From: Betaproteobacteria bacterium
Lineage (GTDB): Bacteria; Pseudomonadota; Gammaproteobacteria; Burkholderiales; Casimicrobiaceae
NCBI GenBank assembly: GCA_016192065.1
Contig: JACPUX010000085.1
Span: 1-61,367 of the forward strand
Direction: 5' to 3'
DNA: 61,367 bases
Below the pieces are notes generated by a model. That model had not been told where the DNA came from and made no database searches. It saw nothing but the letters and a program-made list of their open reading frames with translations. The translations under genes and the position numbers were made by a program. Positions 8,199 to 16,918 of the stretch are shown here, piece by piece (the first letter of the stretch is position 1; every line of letters starts with the position of its first letter).

Positions 8199-8313
8199 CT
8201 AGGGTGGATTAAGGCCCGCAGGGCCGAATCCAACTAGTGCCCGGCATCGCCGCGCACCGCATCCGAATCACCACCGGCGCGGTGGATTCGCGCGCTGCGC
8301 GCGCTCAATCCAC
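8199..8313. repeat. Pair of GGTGGATT palindromes
   Basis: Two hairpin units 78 bp apart. The first is 8203-8234 (GGTGGATTAAGGCCC, then GGGCCGAATCCAAC) and is bounded by CTAG on both sides (8199-8202, 8234-8237). The second is 8281-8313 (GGTGGATTCGCGCGC, then GCGCGCTCAATCCACC). An equivalent pair sits at 11873-11986, on the other side of the symporter/regulator block. Confidence 0.75.
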
Positions 8314-8369
8314 CCTACCGCTACAGCGTGGCCGTGGCCAGGGAGAGTGCGTCCAGGGCTCACCGATCG

Positions 8370-8399
8370 AAAAAAAAAGGCCCGGTTGCCCGGGCCTTT
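8370..8399 (-). terminator. Intrinsic terminator of the symporter operon
   Basis: On the minus strand the sequence AAAGGCCCGGGCAACCGGGC is followed by CTTTTTTTTT: a strong GC stem with a three-base loop and a T run. It lies 25 bp beyond the symporter stop. Confidence 0.9.
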
Positions 8400-8424
8400 G
8401 AATCGACTACTAGTGAAACGGAGC

Positions 8425-10494
8425 TTAAGTTCCTTGCGTATTGATATCGCCTTCCAGGTTCGGGTACCGAACGTGGTCGACCAGTTCCTGGACATCCTTC
8501 GAAGGCGCCGGCGAGATCAGGGTACCGATGATCACGCCAAGGAAGCCCGCGGGAATGCCGAAGATGCCTGCGGAAATCGCGCTGATGCCGAACCACTCAT
8601 TGGCCGCGACCCCGCCGAAGAACGCATAGGTCTTGACCATGTAGTAGATACAAACCCCCAGCCCCAGCGACATGCCGAGAATGGCACCGAGCTTGTTGGC
8701 ACGCCGCCAGAACACCCCGCAGACCAGCGCCGGGAAGAAGCCCGAGGCCGCCAGCGAGAAGGCCGCGCCCACCAGAAACAGAATGTTGCCCGGTTTCAAG
8801 GAGGTCACGTACGCCGCGATCACGGCCACGATCAACAGCAAGGTCTTGGCGATGGCCAGACGGCGAGTGGTCGGAGCATGCGGGTCGATCATCTTGTAAT
8901 ACACGTCGTGCGACAGCGCGTTGGCGATGGTCAGCAAGAGACCGTCGGCGGTGGACAGCGCCGCGGCCAAACCGCCCGCAGCCACCAGACCGGAGATCAC
9001 ATAGGGCAGACCGGCGATTTCCGGTGTGGCCAACACGATCAAGTCGCCGCCGATGACGATTTCCGCAAGCTGGATGATGCCGTCGCCGTTCCAGTCGCTG
9101 ATGTTCATCAGCGTCGGATCGACCTTGGCCCAGTTCGCAACCCAGCCCGGTAAGGCGGCAAACGAACCGCCCACCACGTTGTGGTAGACCTCGTATTTGA
9201 CCAGTACCGCCAAAGCAGGCGCAGTAAAGTAAAGCAGGAAGATGAAGAACAGCGACCAGAACACCGACTGCCGCGCCTCTTTCACGCTGGGCGTGGTGTA
9301 GTAGCGCATCAGAATGTGTGGCAGCGCCGCGGTACCGACCATCAGACAGAGGATCAGCGCCAGGAAGTTGCGGCGGGACTTGTCGCGAGCGGCGTCATCC
9401 GCTCCGGCAAAGGCTTCGGCGTGGGCTTTTACGGGGCCCGCTCGGGCAGCAAGGCCCTTCTCCTTGGTCCACTGCGCCTTGGCGGCGTCAGCATCCTTCG
9501 GGAACTTGGCCAGCGCAGCCTCGGCTTTCTTGATGTCGTCGGGCGAAGCGTTGCTCGCCTTGGCGTCCGCGACCCGCTTCTCAGCAGCGGCCTTGCCGTC
9601 GGCAAAGGCTTTTGCCGGATCTTTCAGCGCGGCTTCGGCGGCGGCAGCCTTGTCCTTGAGCAATTTCCGGACTTCGGCTTCCTTGGCGCCCGCGGGAGAG
9701 GCCGCATCGTTCAGGACCTTTTCGCGATCGGTGATTTTCTGGAGCTGATAGCCATAAACCAATTGCGGAATCGGCGTGCCAGTCTGCTTTACCGCCAACC
9801 ACACCGGCGGAATCATGTAGGCGACGATCAGAATGATGTATTGCGCCACCTGAGTCCAGGTCACCGCGCGCATGCCACCGAGGAAGGAACAGACCAGAAT
9901 ACCGGCCAGGCCCACATACACCCCGATGCCGAAATCCAGGCCGGTGAACCGGGCGGTGATGATGCCCACGCCGTAGATCTGGGCGATCACGTAGGTGAAG
10001 GAACAGATGATTGCCGCAACGACGCCGATGGTGCGGGGGATGTTGCCGCCGTACCGAGCGCCCAGAAAGTCGGGAATGGTGAATTGGCCGAATTTCCTGA
10101 GGTAAGGCGCGAGGAACAGCGCCACCAGGCAATATCCGCCGGTCCAGCCCAAGACGAAGGCCAGACCACTATACCCGGTCGCGTACAAAGTACCGGCCAT
10201 GCCGATGAACGAAGCGGCGCTCATCCAATCCGCACCGGTGGCCATGCCGTTGAAGAAGGCGGGCACCTTGCGGCCGGCGACGTAATACTCCGACACGTCC
10301 GCGGTACGGCTCATCACGCCAATGCCGGCGTAAAGGCCGATGGTCGCGACCAGGAAGCAATATCCCAGCACCTTGGGAGTAACTCCCATGGCCTCGAGGA
10401 TCCCCAGGACGATTACGAAGGCGACGAAGCCCCCAGTGTAGAAACCATAATACTTGGTCAGTTGCTGCTTGAAGGTCTTTTGGGCCGTGGCCAT
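8425..10494 (-). CDS. Sodium:solute symporter large subunit (VC_2705/ActP-like, SSS family)
   Basis: 689 aa. ATG 10494 is chosen because GGGGAGGAATGAA precedes it; the frame opens slightly further upstream. About a dozen hydrophobic segments carry SSS features such as the N-terminal YYVAGRKVPAFFNGMATGAD and MSAASFIGMAGTLY. A charged, alanine/lysine-rich insert of roughly 100 residues (about 270-370) between membrane segments is unusual for plain SSS transporters but is seen in the VC_2705 subfamily. It imports acetate or a related organic anion with Na+; the substrate is inferred from family. Its start overlaps the small-subunit stop region, so the two are co-translated. Confidence 0.9.
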   Translation of the reverse strand: MATAQKTFKQQLTKYYGFYTGGFVAFVIVLGILEAMGVTPKVLGYCFLVATIGLYAGIGVMSRTADVSEYYVAGRKVPAFFNGMATGADWMSAASFIGMAGTLYATGYSGLAFVLGWTGGYCLVALFLAPYLRKFGQFTIPDFLGARYGGNIPRTIGVVAAIICSFTYVIAQIYGVGIITARFTGLDFGIGVYVGLAGILVCSFLGGMRAVTWTQVAQYIILIVAYMIPPVWLAVKQTGTPIPQLVYGYQLQKITDREKVLNDAASPAGAKEAEVRKLLKDKAAAAEAALKDPAKAFADGKAAAEKRVADAKASNASPDDIKKAEAALAKFPKDADAAKAQWTKEKGLAARAGPVKAHAEAFAGADDAARDKSRRNFLALILCLMVGTAALPHILMRYYTTPSVKEARQSVFWSLFFIFLLYFTAPALAVLVKYEVYHNVVGGSFAALPGWVANWAKVDPTLMNISDWNGDGIIQLAEIVIGGDLIVLATPEIAGLPYVISGLVAAGGLAAALSTADGLLLTIANALSHDVYYKMIDPHAPTTRRLAIAKTLLLIVAVIAAYVTSLKPGNILFLVGAAFSLAASGFFPALVCGVFWRRANKLGAILGMSLGLGVCIYYMVKTYAFFGGVAANEWFGISAISAGIFGIPAGFLGVIIGTLISPAPSKDVQELVDHVRYPNLEGDINTQGT

Positions 10495-10495
10495 T

Positions 10496-10759
10496 TCATT
10501 CCTCCCCTTCGTGAACACCGTACTCGATGTCGAGACTGTTCATGTACCGGGCGTAGTACCAAATGATGGCGACGTAGACGATCAAAGACCCCTGCGCGGC
10601 CATATAGAAGGGCAGTGGAAAGCCCAGAACGGTGACGCCGGCCAATTCGCGCGAGAACCAGCCAACCACGAACGTGACAAAGAACCAGATGAACAGCAGC
10701 AAGGCCGTGATCTTGAGGTTCCTTGACCAATACTCCTGATGCTTCTGCGTGAGCTGCAT
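10496..10759 (-). CDS. Sodium:solute symporter small subunit (DUF4212)
   Basis: 87 aa, two transmembrane helices (about 17-37 and 50-70), with the typical N-terminal HQEYWSRNLK and C-terminal YYARYMNSLDIEYGV. A strong AAGGAGGAG site precedes the ATG. DUF4212 proteins are almost always encoded directly upstream of VC_2705-type symporters and are thought to be a partner subunit. First gene of the two-gene minus-strand operon that ends at the terminator at 8370. Confidence 0.92.
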   Translation of the reverse strand: MQLTQKHQEYWSRNLKITALLLFIWFFVTFVVGWFSRELAGVTVLGFPLPFYMAAQGSLIVYVAIIWYYARYMNSLDIEYGVHEGEE

Positions 10760-10877
10760 AACTCCTCCTTCATGACTACCAAACCATTTCGACGAAGAAC
10801 ATCCGACGAAGACCTCCGGTCACCCCCTCACGGATTTCCAGAGCATGACTTGCCGCGCGTATGCTACTCCGGGTCAG

Positions 10878-10894
10878 CTTACAGCAAACTTACA
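10878..10894. promoter_or_regulatory. Candidate response-regulator box (two CTTACA half-sites, 11-bp period)
   Basis: CTTACA-GCAAA-CTTACA, a perfect direct repeat with one helical turn between half-sites, lies in the 305-bp region between the divergent symporter operon and the OmpR-type regulator. OmpR/PmrA/QseB-type regulators bind such tandem hexamers (family knowledge). The assignment to this regulator is inference from position. I see no other clear element in 10760-11064. Confidence 0.5.
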
Positions 10895-11064
10895 CCGCCG
10901 CATTTGTCGGCCGCCCGATTCACTGACCGCGCATCGCGCTTGCCAAATCCAAATCAAACTGCCAAGCTACGGCAGCCGCGCGCGGGCGTTTGACGCCAGT
11001 TATTGCAGCGCAGCAAATATTGCTCGATCGGGGCTGCGAGCCGCGGCAGCAAAGGAGTTGGGGG

Positions 11065-11733
11065 ATGCGGATACTGGTTGCTGAAGATGATCCGTCGATC
11101 GGCGAAGCGTTGTGCGTCGCCTTTCGTGGCCAGGGTTTCGCGGTCGATCTGGCGGAGAGCGGGCGCGACGCCGATGCTGCACTGCAAGATCAGAGTTTCG
11201 ACCTGGTGATTCTCGATCTGGGGCTGCCCGCGCTCGATGGTTTTCAAGTCTTGCAACGTCTGCGGGGGCGCAGTCGCTCGGTGCCGGTGATCATCTTGTC
11301 CGCCAACAGCACCCTCGACTCGCGCGTCAAGGGCCTCGATCTGGGTGCCGATGATTTTGTCTGCAAACCCTTCAATCTCGCCGAGTTGCGCGCCCGGGTG
11401 CAGGCACTTTTGCGCCGCGCCGCCGACAGCCTCGATCCACCGGACCCGGGTCCGGTGCACTTCGACACCAGGACCCGGCGCCTGGTCTGCCAGGGCCAGG
11501 CGATTGCACTGTCAGCGCGCGAAACTGCCATGATCGAAGTGCTCTGGAAGCAGTTCGGCCGCCCGGTGCGCAAGGATCTCTTGCTCGACCACAGCTACGA
11601 CTTCGCCGCCGACGCGAGCATCAACGCCGTCGAAGTCTGCATCCACCGCCTGCGCCGCAAGCTCGACGCCACCCCCATCACCGTGCGCACCGTGCCCGGC
11701 GTGGGCTACGTGCTGGAGCATCGGCTGCACTGA
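11065..11733 (+). CDS. OmpR-family response regulator (QseB/PmrA-like), orphan
   Basis: 222 aa. ATG 11065 follows AAAGGAGTTGGGG. The receiver domain has the acidic pair in MRILVAEDDPS, phosphoacceptor aspartate in LVILDLGLPALDG, and the conserved lysine in DFVCKPFN. The winged-helix DNA-binding domain covers about 125-220, ending in the usual TVRTVPGVGYVL. No histidine kinase is adjacent, so the cognate kinase must be elsewhere. It is divergent from the symporter operon and probably regulates it; a direct-repeat box lies between them. Confidence 0.9.
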   Translation: MRILVAEDDPSIGEALCVAFRGQGFAVDLAESGRDADAALQDQSFDLVILDLGLPALDGFQVLQRLRGRSRSVPVIILSANSTLDSRVKGLDLGADDFVCKPFNLAELRARVQALLRRAADSLDPPDPGPVHFDTRTRRLVCQGQAIALSARETAMIEVLWKQFGRPVRKDLLLDHSYDFAADASINAVEVCIHRLRRKLDATPITVRTVPGVGYVLEHRLH

Positions 11734-11872
11734 CCAGCCCGTCCATCTAGACCGGAAACCGGTCGCGGTGCAACTGCGGCCTTGGCCGCGAAGCACTGTG
11801 GTGTCGTCCTTCCGAAAAAAGGAGTGCGCGGGCAAGCCCGCTCCTTCCGGGATCAATCGTCAAGCCGCGCAG

Positions 11873-11986
11873 GGTGGATTAAGCTTGCGCCGCGCGCGCG
11901 AATCCACCGTTGCTCCTCTTTCGCCCCCTTGCCCCCGGGTCTTCCGCCAATTCCGGTTGAATCGGCCCCGTGGGCCTCAATCCACC
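11873..11986. repeat. Second pair of GGTGGATT palindromes, with a REP-like hairpin upstream
   Basis: Units at 11873-11908 (GGTGGATTAAGCTTGCG to GCGCGAATCCACC) and 11954-11986 (GGTTGAATCGGCCCC to GGGCCTCAATCCACC), 81 bp apart. A separate hairpin with arms GGAGTGCGCGGGC and GCCCGCTCC lies at about 11820-11842 and could end the regulator transcript. Together they fill the 299-bp gap between the regulator and the CBS gene, and nothing coding is visible there. Confidence 0.7.
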
Positions 11987-12032
11987 CGAGCGGCCTGGAC
12001 CATGCTGTGCACTGCCCCGAGGCACATTCGCG

Positions 12033-13499
12033 TCAGTAATCGAGCTTGTAATCCAGTGCCAGGCGCTGCTGAAGTTTGCGCCCCTGCTTGAACGCTTCCT
12101 TGAGGATTTGCCGGTCCAGTTCATTCAATTGTTCCGGGTCGATGCGGTTGGGGTGGATTTTGGGGTCGGAGTTGGCCTGGTTGCGCAGGCGCAAGAGCTG
12201 AATGAAATAGAAACCCTCGATCATCGCCGCCAGATCGTCGGTGCCCCAGGCAGCCTGGTCGGCGATGGCGCGCAGGCGCTGCGCGGTACTGGTTTCCGCC
12301 ACCTGGTTGGCCAGGGCGAGAATGCGTGCCGCATCGATGAAGGGCCGCGCGCCGTAGAGTTTGAGCTCCAGGGTGTGCGGGAACTCCTTGGAATCGTCGA
12401 AGGTGAAATCTCGAATCAGGCCCAGTGGCGGCCGTGCCGACAACGCGTTCTGGCCCATGTGGCGCAGGAACAGGGGATTGGCCGGCGCATGCTGCGACAA
12501 CCACTCGCGCAATTGGTCGGCCAGATCGGCGTTGCCGTAGAGGGCACGGAAATCGAAAAAAATCGAAGCCGAAAGCAGCGCTTCGGGCTCGGGGCGATTG
12601 ATCCAGTCGGCGAACTTTCTTTCCCATTCGGCCAGCGACAGGCACCAGTCGGGGTTGCTCGCCATGATCTTGCCCTTGCACAGCGGGAAACCGCAGGCGT
12701 CGAGAATGGTGTTGACCTTGAACGCGAAGGGCAGGAATTTCTCGCGCAGGGCGGGGGCGTCTTCGGGGCGTTCGGCTTCGAAAATGATGCCGTTGTCCTG
12801 GTCGGTGCTGAAGGTCTGTTCGAGTCGGCCTTCGGAGCCCAGGGCGATCCAGCACCAGTGCACCGGCGGCAGTTCGTATTCGTCGAGCACCAGTTCCAGC
12901 ACCCTCGAGGTGAGCACGTCGTTCAGGGTGGAAACGAAATGGGTCAGGGTTTCGGCACCGGTGCCCTGGGCCAGCATGGCCCCCGCCAGGCGCCGGATTT
13001 CCCGCGCCGCCGCCTGCAGGGCAGCGACATCGGGAGCGGTGCGGATTTCTTCGCTGAGATTGGTGACCCCGGCCCTTTGCAGGGTGAACAAATCGTTCTG
13101 GGAAATGATGCCCAGGAGTTTGCCGCCGGCATCCACCACCAGGAGATGGCGCACACCTCGCCGCGCCATGGTCAGCGCCGCCTGGTAGGCGGTGGCGTTG
13201 GGGCGCAGGGTCAACAAGCCGGCGGTCATGACGTAGGCGATGGGCTGGTCGAGGTCGCCATCTTCCAGTACCACCCGGCGCAGCAAATCCTGGAGGGTGA
13301 AAATCCCCAGCGGCAACCCGTTGGCCGGATCGACCACGATGATCGAGCCGATGCGCATTTTGTCCATGACCCCCAGCGCTTCGCGCACCGTGGCGGCGAT
13401 CGGCACCGTCACCGGGCTTCTGCGAATCACCGAACTCACCGGGCTCAGCATCGAGGTGAACCCGGTGCCTGTCCGCTCGCTGATCACTTCGTTGGCCAC
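12033..13499 (-). CDS. CBS-pair / DUF294 putative nucleotidyltransferase signalling protein
   Basis: 488 aa, cytoplasmic. Two CBS domains occupy about 24-80 and 88-143 and probably sense an adenine nucleotide. The DUF294 nucleotidyltransferase-like domain follows, with GSEGR at 221-225 and aspartates D233 and D235 (STDQDNGI), the expected metal-binding pattern. The C-terminal DUF294_C helical domain completes the protein. This architecture is regularly found beside acetate-type symporters together with a DnaQ-like exonuclease, exactly as here, suggesting a role in controlling symporter use. The exonuclease gene is 25 bp upstream on the same strand. Confidence 0.9.
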   Translation of the reverse strand: MANEVISERTGTGFTSMLSPVSSVIRRSPVTVPIAATVREALGVMDKMRIGSIIVVDPANGLPLGIFTLQDLLRRVVLEDGDLDQPIAYVMTAGLLTLRPNATAYQAALTMARRGVRHLLVVDAGGKLLGIISQNDLFTLQRAGVTNLSEEIRTAPDVAALQAAAREIRRLAGAMLAQGTGAETLTHFVSTLNDVLTSRVLELVLDEYELPPVHWCWIALGSEGRLEQTFSTDQDNGIIFEAERPEDAPALREKFLPFAFKVNTILDACGFPLCKGKIMASNPDWCLSLAEWERKFADWINRPEPEALLSASIFFDFRALYGNADLADQLREWLSQHAPANPLFLRHMGQNALSARPPLGLIRDFTFDDSKEFPHTLELKLYGARPFIDAARILALANQVAETSTAQRLRAIADQAAWGTDDLAAMIEGFYFIQLLRLRNQANSDPKIHPNRIDPEQLNELDRQILKEAFKQGRKLQQRLALDYKLDY

Positions 13500-13524
13500 G
13501 CCAGCCCCTTTCCCAGTCTTCGTT

Positions 13525-15690
13525 CTAGTAGCGCAATTGCGCGAACTGCGTCTGCTGCGACGCCGCCAGTGCCTGCGCGAGCGTAACGATTCCCTGGGCC
13601 TTGAGCAAGGGAATCAGGCGCAGCAACACTTCCCCCGTGACCATGGCATCCCCCAGGGCGGTGTGCCGGCCCACAACATTGACCCCCAGCCGTTCGGCGA
13701 TGACCTCCAGGCGGTGCAGCTCCTGGCCGGGATGGACCACCGCCGAAAGCATCAGGGTGTCGAGCAGCGGCTGGCGAAAACGTACGCCGGTGGAAGCCTC
13801 CTTGATCTCCAGGAAGCGCATGTCGAAGGCCGCGTTGTGGGCCACCAGCACGGTGTCGGAACAGAACGCGTGAAAGGCGGGCAGCACCTGCGCGATCTCC
13901 GGCTGCCCGCGAAGCAGGTCCGGGGTAATGCCGTGGATGGCGATGGACTCCGCCTTCATGGCGCGCTTGGGATCGACGAGCTGATCGAACACCTCGTCGC
14001 GCAAGAGCCGATTGTTGAGGATGCGCACCGCGCCGATCTGAATGATCTCGTCCCCGGCGCTGGGTTCGAGGCCGGTGGTCTCGGTGTCGAAAGCGGTGTA
14101 GGCCAGTTCTTCCAGACTGCGCGCTTCGAGCTCCTGCGAGACCTCGCGGTGGCGGAACAAGTCGAAATCGTAATAGGCCGGCCGCGCCTCGACCACCGGC
14201 AGCACCTCGGCCGCGGAACTGCCGGCCGGTACCGCGCTGGCCAGCACCAGGCGAAAACTGGTGCGATGGGTGGCCTTGTCGCGTTGAAACCACATTTCCC
14301 CGTCGTGCCGGGCCACCACCTCACGCAGCGACAGCGGCGGGAACTCGCCGACGGTGTTCATGGCTTCGGTCTCCCAAAGGGTAAGGGTCTCGCTGCCCAT
14401 CACCACGCCCGACCAGATCAGATCGATCTCCACCAGGCGTCCGGACTTTTGCAGCGCGAAGCGCACTTCCCGCACTTCGTATTCGTCGCGCAAACGCTGG
14501 GCGAGATAGTGAAAAGCCTGGACCACGGTAAAGCTATCCACTTTCACCCAGGCGTGTTCGTCCACGCTTTCGAGTTTCACCGGTACGCCGCAGCGCTCGT
14601 CGATGCGCCGCGCCGCCGCCTGCACCAGGTCTATGCCCAGCATCTCTTCCAGTGGCCAGCGGGTACGTATGGCGTCCCCCAGGCCGGCATGAGCGGTGTT
14701 GATGCGCGTGCCCAGGCTCGCCACTTCATCGTGAATGATGCGCAAAAAATGCGCGCGCTGCTCGGCGGCGATGTCGGGGTAATCGACCAGCGTCTCTACC
14801 GCGGCCTGAATGTTGCCCAGGCTCGCGCGACTGCCCTCGGTCAGAGCGCTGATCAACTGGTCGCGCTGGCCTTCAATTTCCAGGCCCTTGGTGACGTTTT
14901 CCAGCAGCAGCACGTAGCCGTCGATGCTGGGCGCACCCTCGCCCGCCGCCTTGCCCAGCACCGGCGCCACTTGCACGCGGATCAGCAGTCCGGCGCGAGT
15001 ACTGGTGACCAGATGCGTCACCGGCCGCTTTTCGCCTTTGTCGAGGCGCTGGCGAATCTGATCGAGGGCGTGACCCACCAGATCGCGCTCGATGAACGCG
15101 AAAATCGAGCGCCCCAGCCCCAGCGTGGCGGTGCCCAATTGCCCGCCCCCCCCAGCGGCGTGTTCAAGCTGCGCCCGCGCGCGCTGATTGTAGAGCAGCA
15201 CGTTGCCGCCCAAGTTGCACACCACCACGCTCTGCGCCAGTTCCGACATCAGCGCCGCCAGGCGATTGCGCTCGGCTTCCACCGAGGCCTTGGCAACGGC
15301 GATCTGGCGGTCCACATCGGCCTGGAGGGCGTCGCGCTGATCGGCCAAGAGGTTGATGCTCGCCGCCAGGGCGAACATTTGCGCGTGTCCCTCGTCGGAG
15401 AGCCGCAAGGCGCGGTTGACACTGAGCATGATCTGGATTTTTTCGCTGGCCTTGTGCAAAGCACCCACCCAGATGCGGTAGGTCCAGGCCACCAGCATGC
15501 CCGCGCCCACCAGGCCAGCGGCCAGCACCAGGACGATGACACCGGCGCGCTCGATGAGATGCGCCGCCACCAGCTCGCGTTGCGTGGCACCCAGATCGGC
15601 CCAGAGCACGGTGAGTACCGCGCCGGGCACGGCCAGCACCACGGCGCAGGCCAGCGCGATGACCAGGGCACGGTGGATTTGCCAATTCAT
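13525..15690 (-). CDS. Membrane-anchored PAS / DEDDh 3'-5' exonuclease (DnaQ-like)
   Basis: 721 aa from ATG 15690 (MNWQIHRALVIALAC); the frame is open upstream to 16164, but that part overlaps the EamA gene. Two N-terminal membrane segments (about 8-30 and 48-70) are followed by a helical linker and a PAS-like region with AQSVVVCNLGGNVLLYN. A long middle region shows histidine-kinase-like helices without a clear ATPase site. The C-terminal 190 residues are a DEDDh exonuclease: D535 and E537 (FDTETTG), D623 (AHNAAFD), H676 and D681 (GRHTALGDA). All catalytic residues are present. Partner of the CBS-DUF294 gene downstream. What nucleic acid it degrades at the membrane is unknown. Confidence 0.88.
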   Translation of the reverse strand: MNWQIHRALVIALACAVVLAVPGAVLTVLWADLGATQRELVAAHLIERAGVIVLVLAAGLVGAGMLVAWTYRIWVGALHKASEKIQIMLSVNRALRLSDEGHAQMFALAASINLLADQRDALQADVDRQIAVAKASVEAERNRLAALMSELAQSVVVCNLGGNVLLYNQRARAQLEHAAGGGGQLGTATLGLGRSIFAFIERDLVGHALDQIRQRLDKGEKRPVTHLVTSTRAGLLIRVQVAPVLGKAAGEGAPSIDGYVLLLENVTKGLEIEGQRDQLISALTEGSRASLGNIQAAVETLVDYPDIAAEQRAHFLRIIHDEVASLGTRINTAHAGLGDAIRTRWPLEEMLGIDLVQAAARRIDERCGVPVKLESVDEHAWVKVDSFTVVQAFHYLAQRLRDEYEVREVRFALQKSGRLVEIDLIWSGVVMGSETLTLWETEAMNTVGEFPPLSLREVVARHDGEMWFQRDKATHRTSFRLVLASAVPAGSSAAEVLPVVEARPAYYDFDLFRHREVSQELEARSLEELAYTAFDTETTGLEPSAGDEIIQIGAVRILNNRLLRDEVFDQLVDPKRAMKAESIAIHGITPDLLRGQPEIAQVLPAFHAFCSDTVLVAHNAAFDMRFLEIKEASTGVRFRQPLLDTLMLSAVVHPGQELHRLEVIAERLGVNVVGRHTALGDAMVTGEVLLRLIPLLKAQGIVTLAQALAASQQTQFAQLRY

Positions 15691-15758
15691 CACAGGAGGA
15701 TTCTTCCAAGCTCGGCCACAAAAGATACCGCTATGGTCTATCGCCGCTTTGTCATGCG

Positions 15759-16634
15759 TCAACCATCTTCGGGCGGCGCGCGGCCGCGGGTGGTGAGGGC
15801 AATGCCGCCAAGGATGAGAGCGAAGCCAAAAAGGTGGAAACCCAGCAGGACCTCGCCCAAAAACACCCAGGAGAGCAAGGCGCCAAAAACCGGCATGAGA
15901 TGGGTGAATAGCCCCGCCACGTTGGCGCCCGCCAGGGCCACGCCGCGATTCCACAGCACATAGCCCGCGAAGGAGGGCAGGATGCCGACATAAAGCACCG
16001 CGGCCAGGGTTTGCGGCGTAAACCGGGCGCGAAACCCTAAGGCGTACTCCAGCAGCGCCAAGGGCAGGATGGCCACTACGCCCACCAAGGCGATGGCGGC
16101 GAGGAAAGACAAGAGATGCAGGGATTGCGAGCGCGCCGTTACCAGGATGGTGTAAAAGGCCCACATGAACATGCCCGCCACCACGATGAGGTCACCCGGA
16201 TTGAAGGACAGGCCTTGCAGCGTGCGCCAATCGCCGCGGGCGATGATCACCCCCACGCCGGCGAGCGACAGCAACACGCCCAGCCATTGCCTGCCGGCCA
16301 GGCGCTCGCGGTAAAGGAGCCACGAGATCGCCACGATCATCACCGGCAGAAAGGAATTGAGCATTAGCCCGTTCATGGCCGTAGTGAAGTTGAGCCCCAG
16401 GTAGGTGACGGCATTGTGCAGGGCCGTGCCCAGAAGGCCCAAGAGCAAGAGGTCGCGCCGCTGCGCCAGGAGCTTCACCCAGTCGCGCTTGAGATGCGGC
16501 CAGGCAAAGGGCAGCATCACCAGCAAGGCCAGGCTCCAGCGCAAAAGCCCCAGCAGCATGGGCGGCATGTCGCCATGCACAGCGCGACCGACGACCCAAT
16601 TCCCCGCCCAGAAGAGGGGCGGCAGGGCGAGCAT
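15759..16634 (-). CDS. EamA/DMT-family transporter
   Basis: 291 aa, ten hydrophobic segments in the two-fold EamA arrangement, starting MLALPPLFWAGNWVVGRAV. DMT proteins of this type export or import metabolites; the substrate cannot be read from sequence. The 68 bp around its start codon are repeated at 20536-20603, nearly 4 kb away, where the copy breaks off after the codons for GNW. An upstream in-frame ATG exists in the copy but not here, so the native start may have been lost when the island was inserted. Confidence 0.88.
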   Translation of the reverse strand: MLALPPLFWAGNWVVGRAVHGDMPPMLLGLLRWSLALLVMLPFAWPHLKRDWVKLLAQRRDLLLLGLLGTALHNAVTYLGLNFTTAMNGLMLNSFLPVMIVAISWLLYRERLAGRQWLGVLLSLAGVGVIIARGDWRTLQGLSFNPGDLIVVAGMFMWAFYTILVTARSQSLHLLSFLAAIALVGVVAILPLALLEYALGFRARFTPQTLAAVLYVGILPSFAGYVLWNRGVALAGANVAGLFTHLMPVFGALLSWVFLGEVLLGFHLFGFALILGGIALTTRGRAPPEDG

Positions 16635-16662
16635 GAGGTAAGGGGACAGGAAGGGCCTCGCA
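16595..16662. repeat. 68-bp direct repeat, left copy (5' end of EamA gene)
   Basis: Starts CCCAATTCCCCGCCCAGAAG and ends GGCCTCGCA. The right copy, 20536-20603, differs at two positions by eye. Same orientation, so this is a direct repeat. The 3.9 kb between the copies hold the subtilase and the beta-propeller genes. Confidence 0.9.
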
Positions 16663-16781
16663 AGTCGTGAGCAAGCCTACCCATTATGGGTGAAGCATCG
16701 CCACGCCGCCAAGCCCGGTCAAACCCGACGCCCGGCCGCGGCTAGCACAAACGGTCCAGAACAACAAGAGACTATGCACGA

Positions 16782-16810
16782 TTGCACCATGACATTCGAG
16801 TGGCTACACT
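16782..16810 (+). promoter_or_regulatory. Candidate sigma-70 promoter of the protease gene
   Basis: TTGCAC at 16782-16787, 17-bp spacer, TACACT at 16805-16810, about 108 bp before the ATG at 16919. Found by eye. No other strong signal in 16663-16918, apart from a short ACCCAT/ATGGGT palindrome near 16680. Confidence 0.45.
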
Positions 16811-16918
16811 GCGCCCTGCGTCACTCAGCACGCGGTGTTGGGACTAGCGCTTCTAGGAGCCTGGCCCTGCGACGCGTGCCGCGCGGCCAGGAAGCGAACG
16901 ACAACATGGGAGAAGAAG

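Noticed and set aside
9181..10566. A 461-codon plus-strand open frame
   Set aside because: Antisense to the symporter genes; composition is low-information and without a ribosome site.
10940..10990. Sigma-54 promoter for the symporter (TGGCAG...TTTGG on minus strand)
   Set aside because: The -12 element lacks the conserved GC dinucleotide and the spacing is off.
13240..15963. A 907-codon open frame on the plus strand
   Set aside because: It lies opposite the exonuclease and CBS genes, which have clear domains. High GC content produces long antisense frames; its translation is rich in histidine, arginine and glutamine with no motif.
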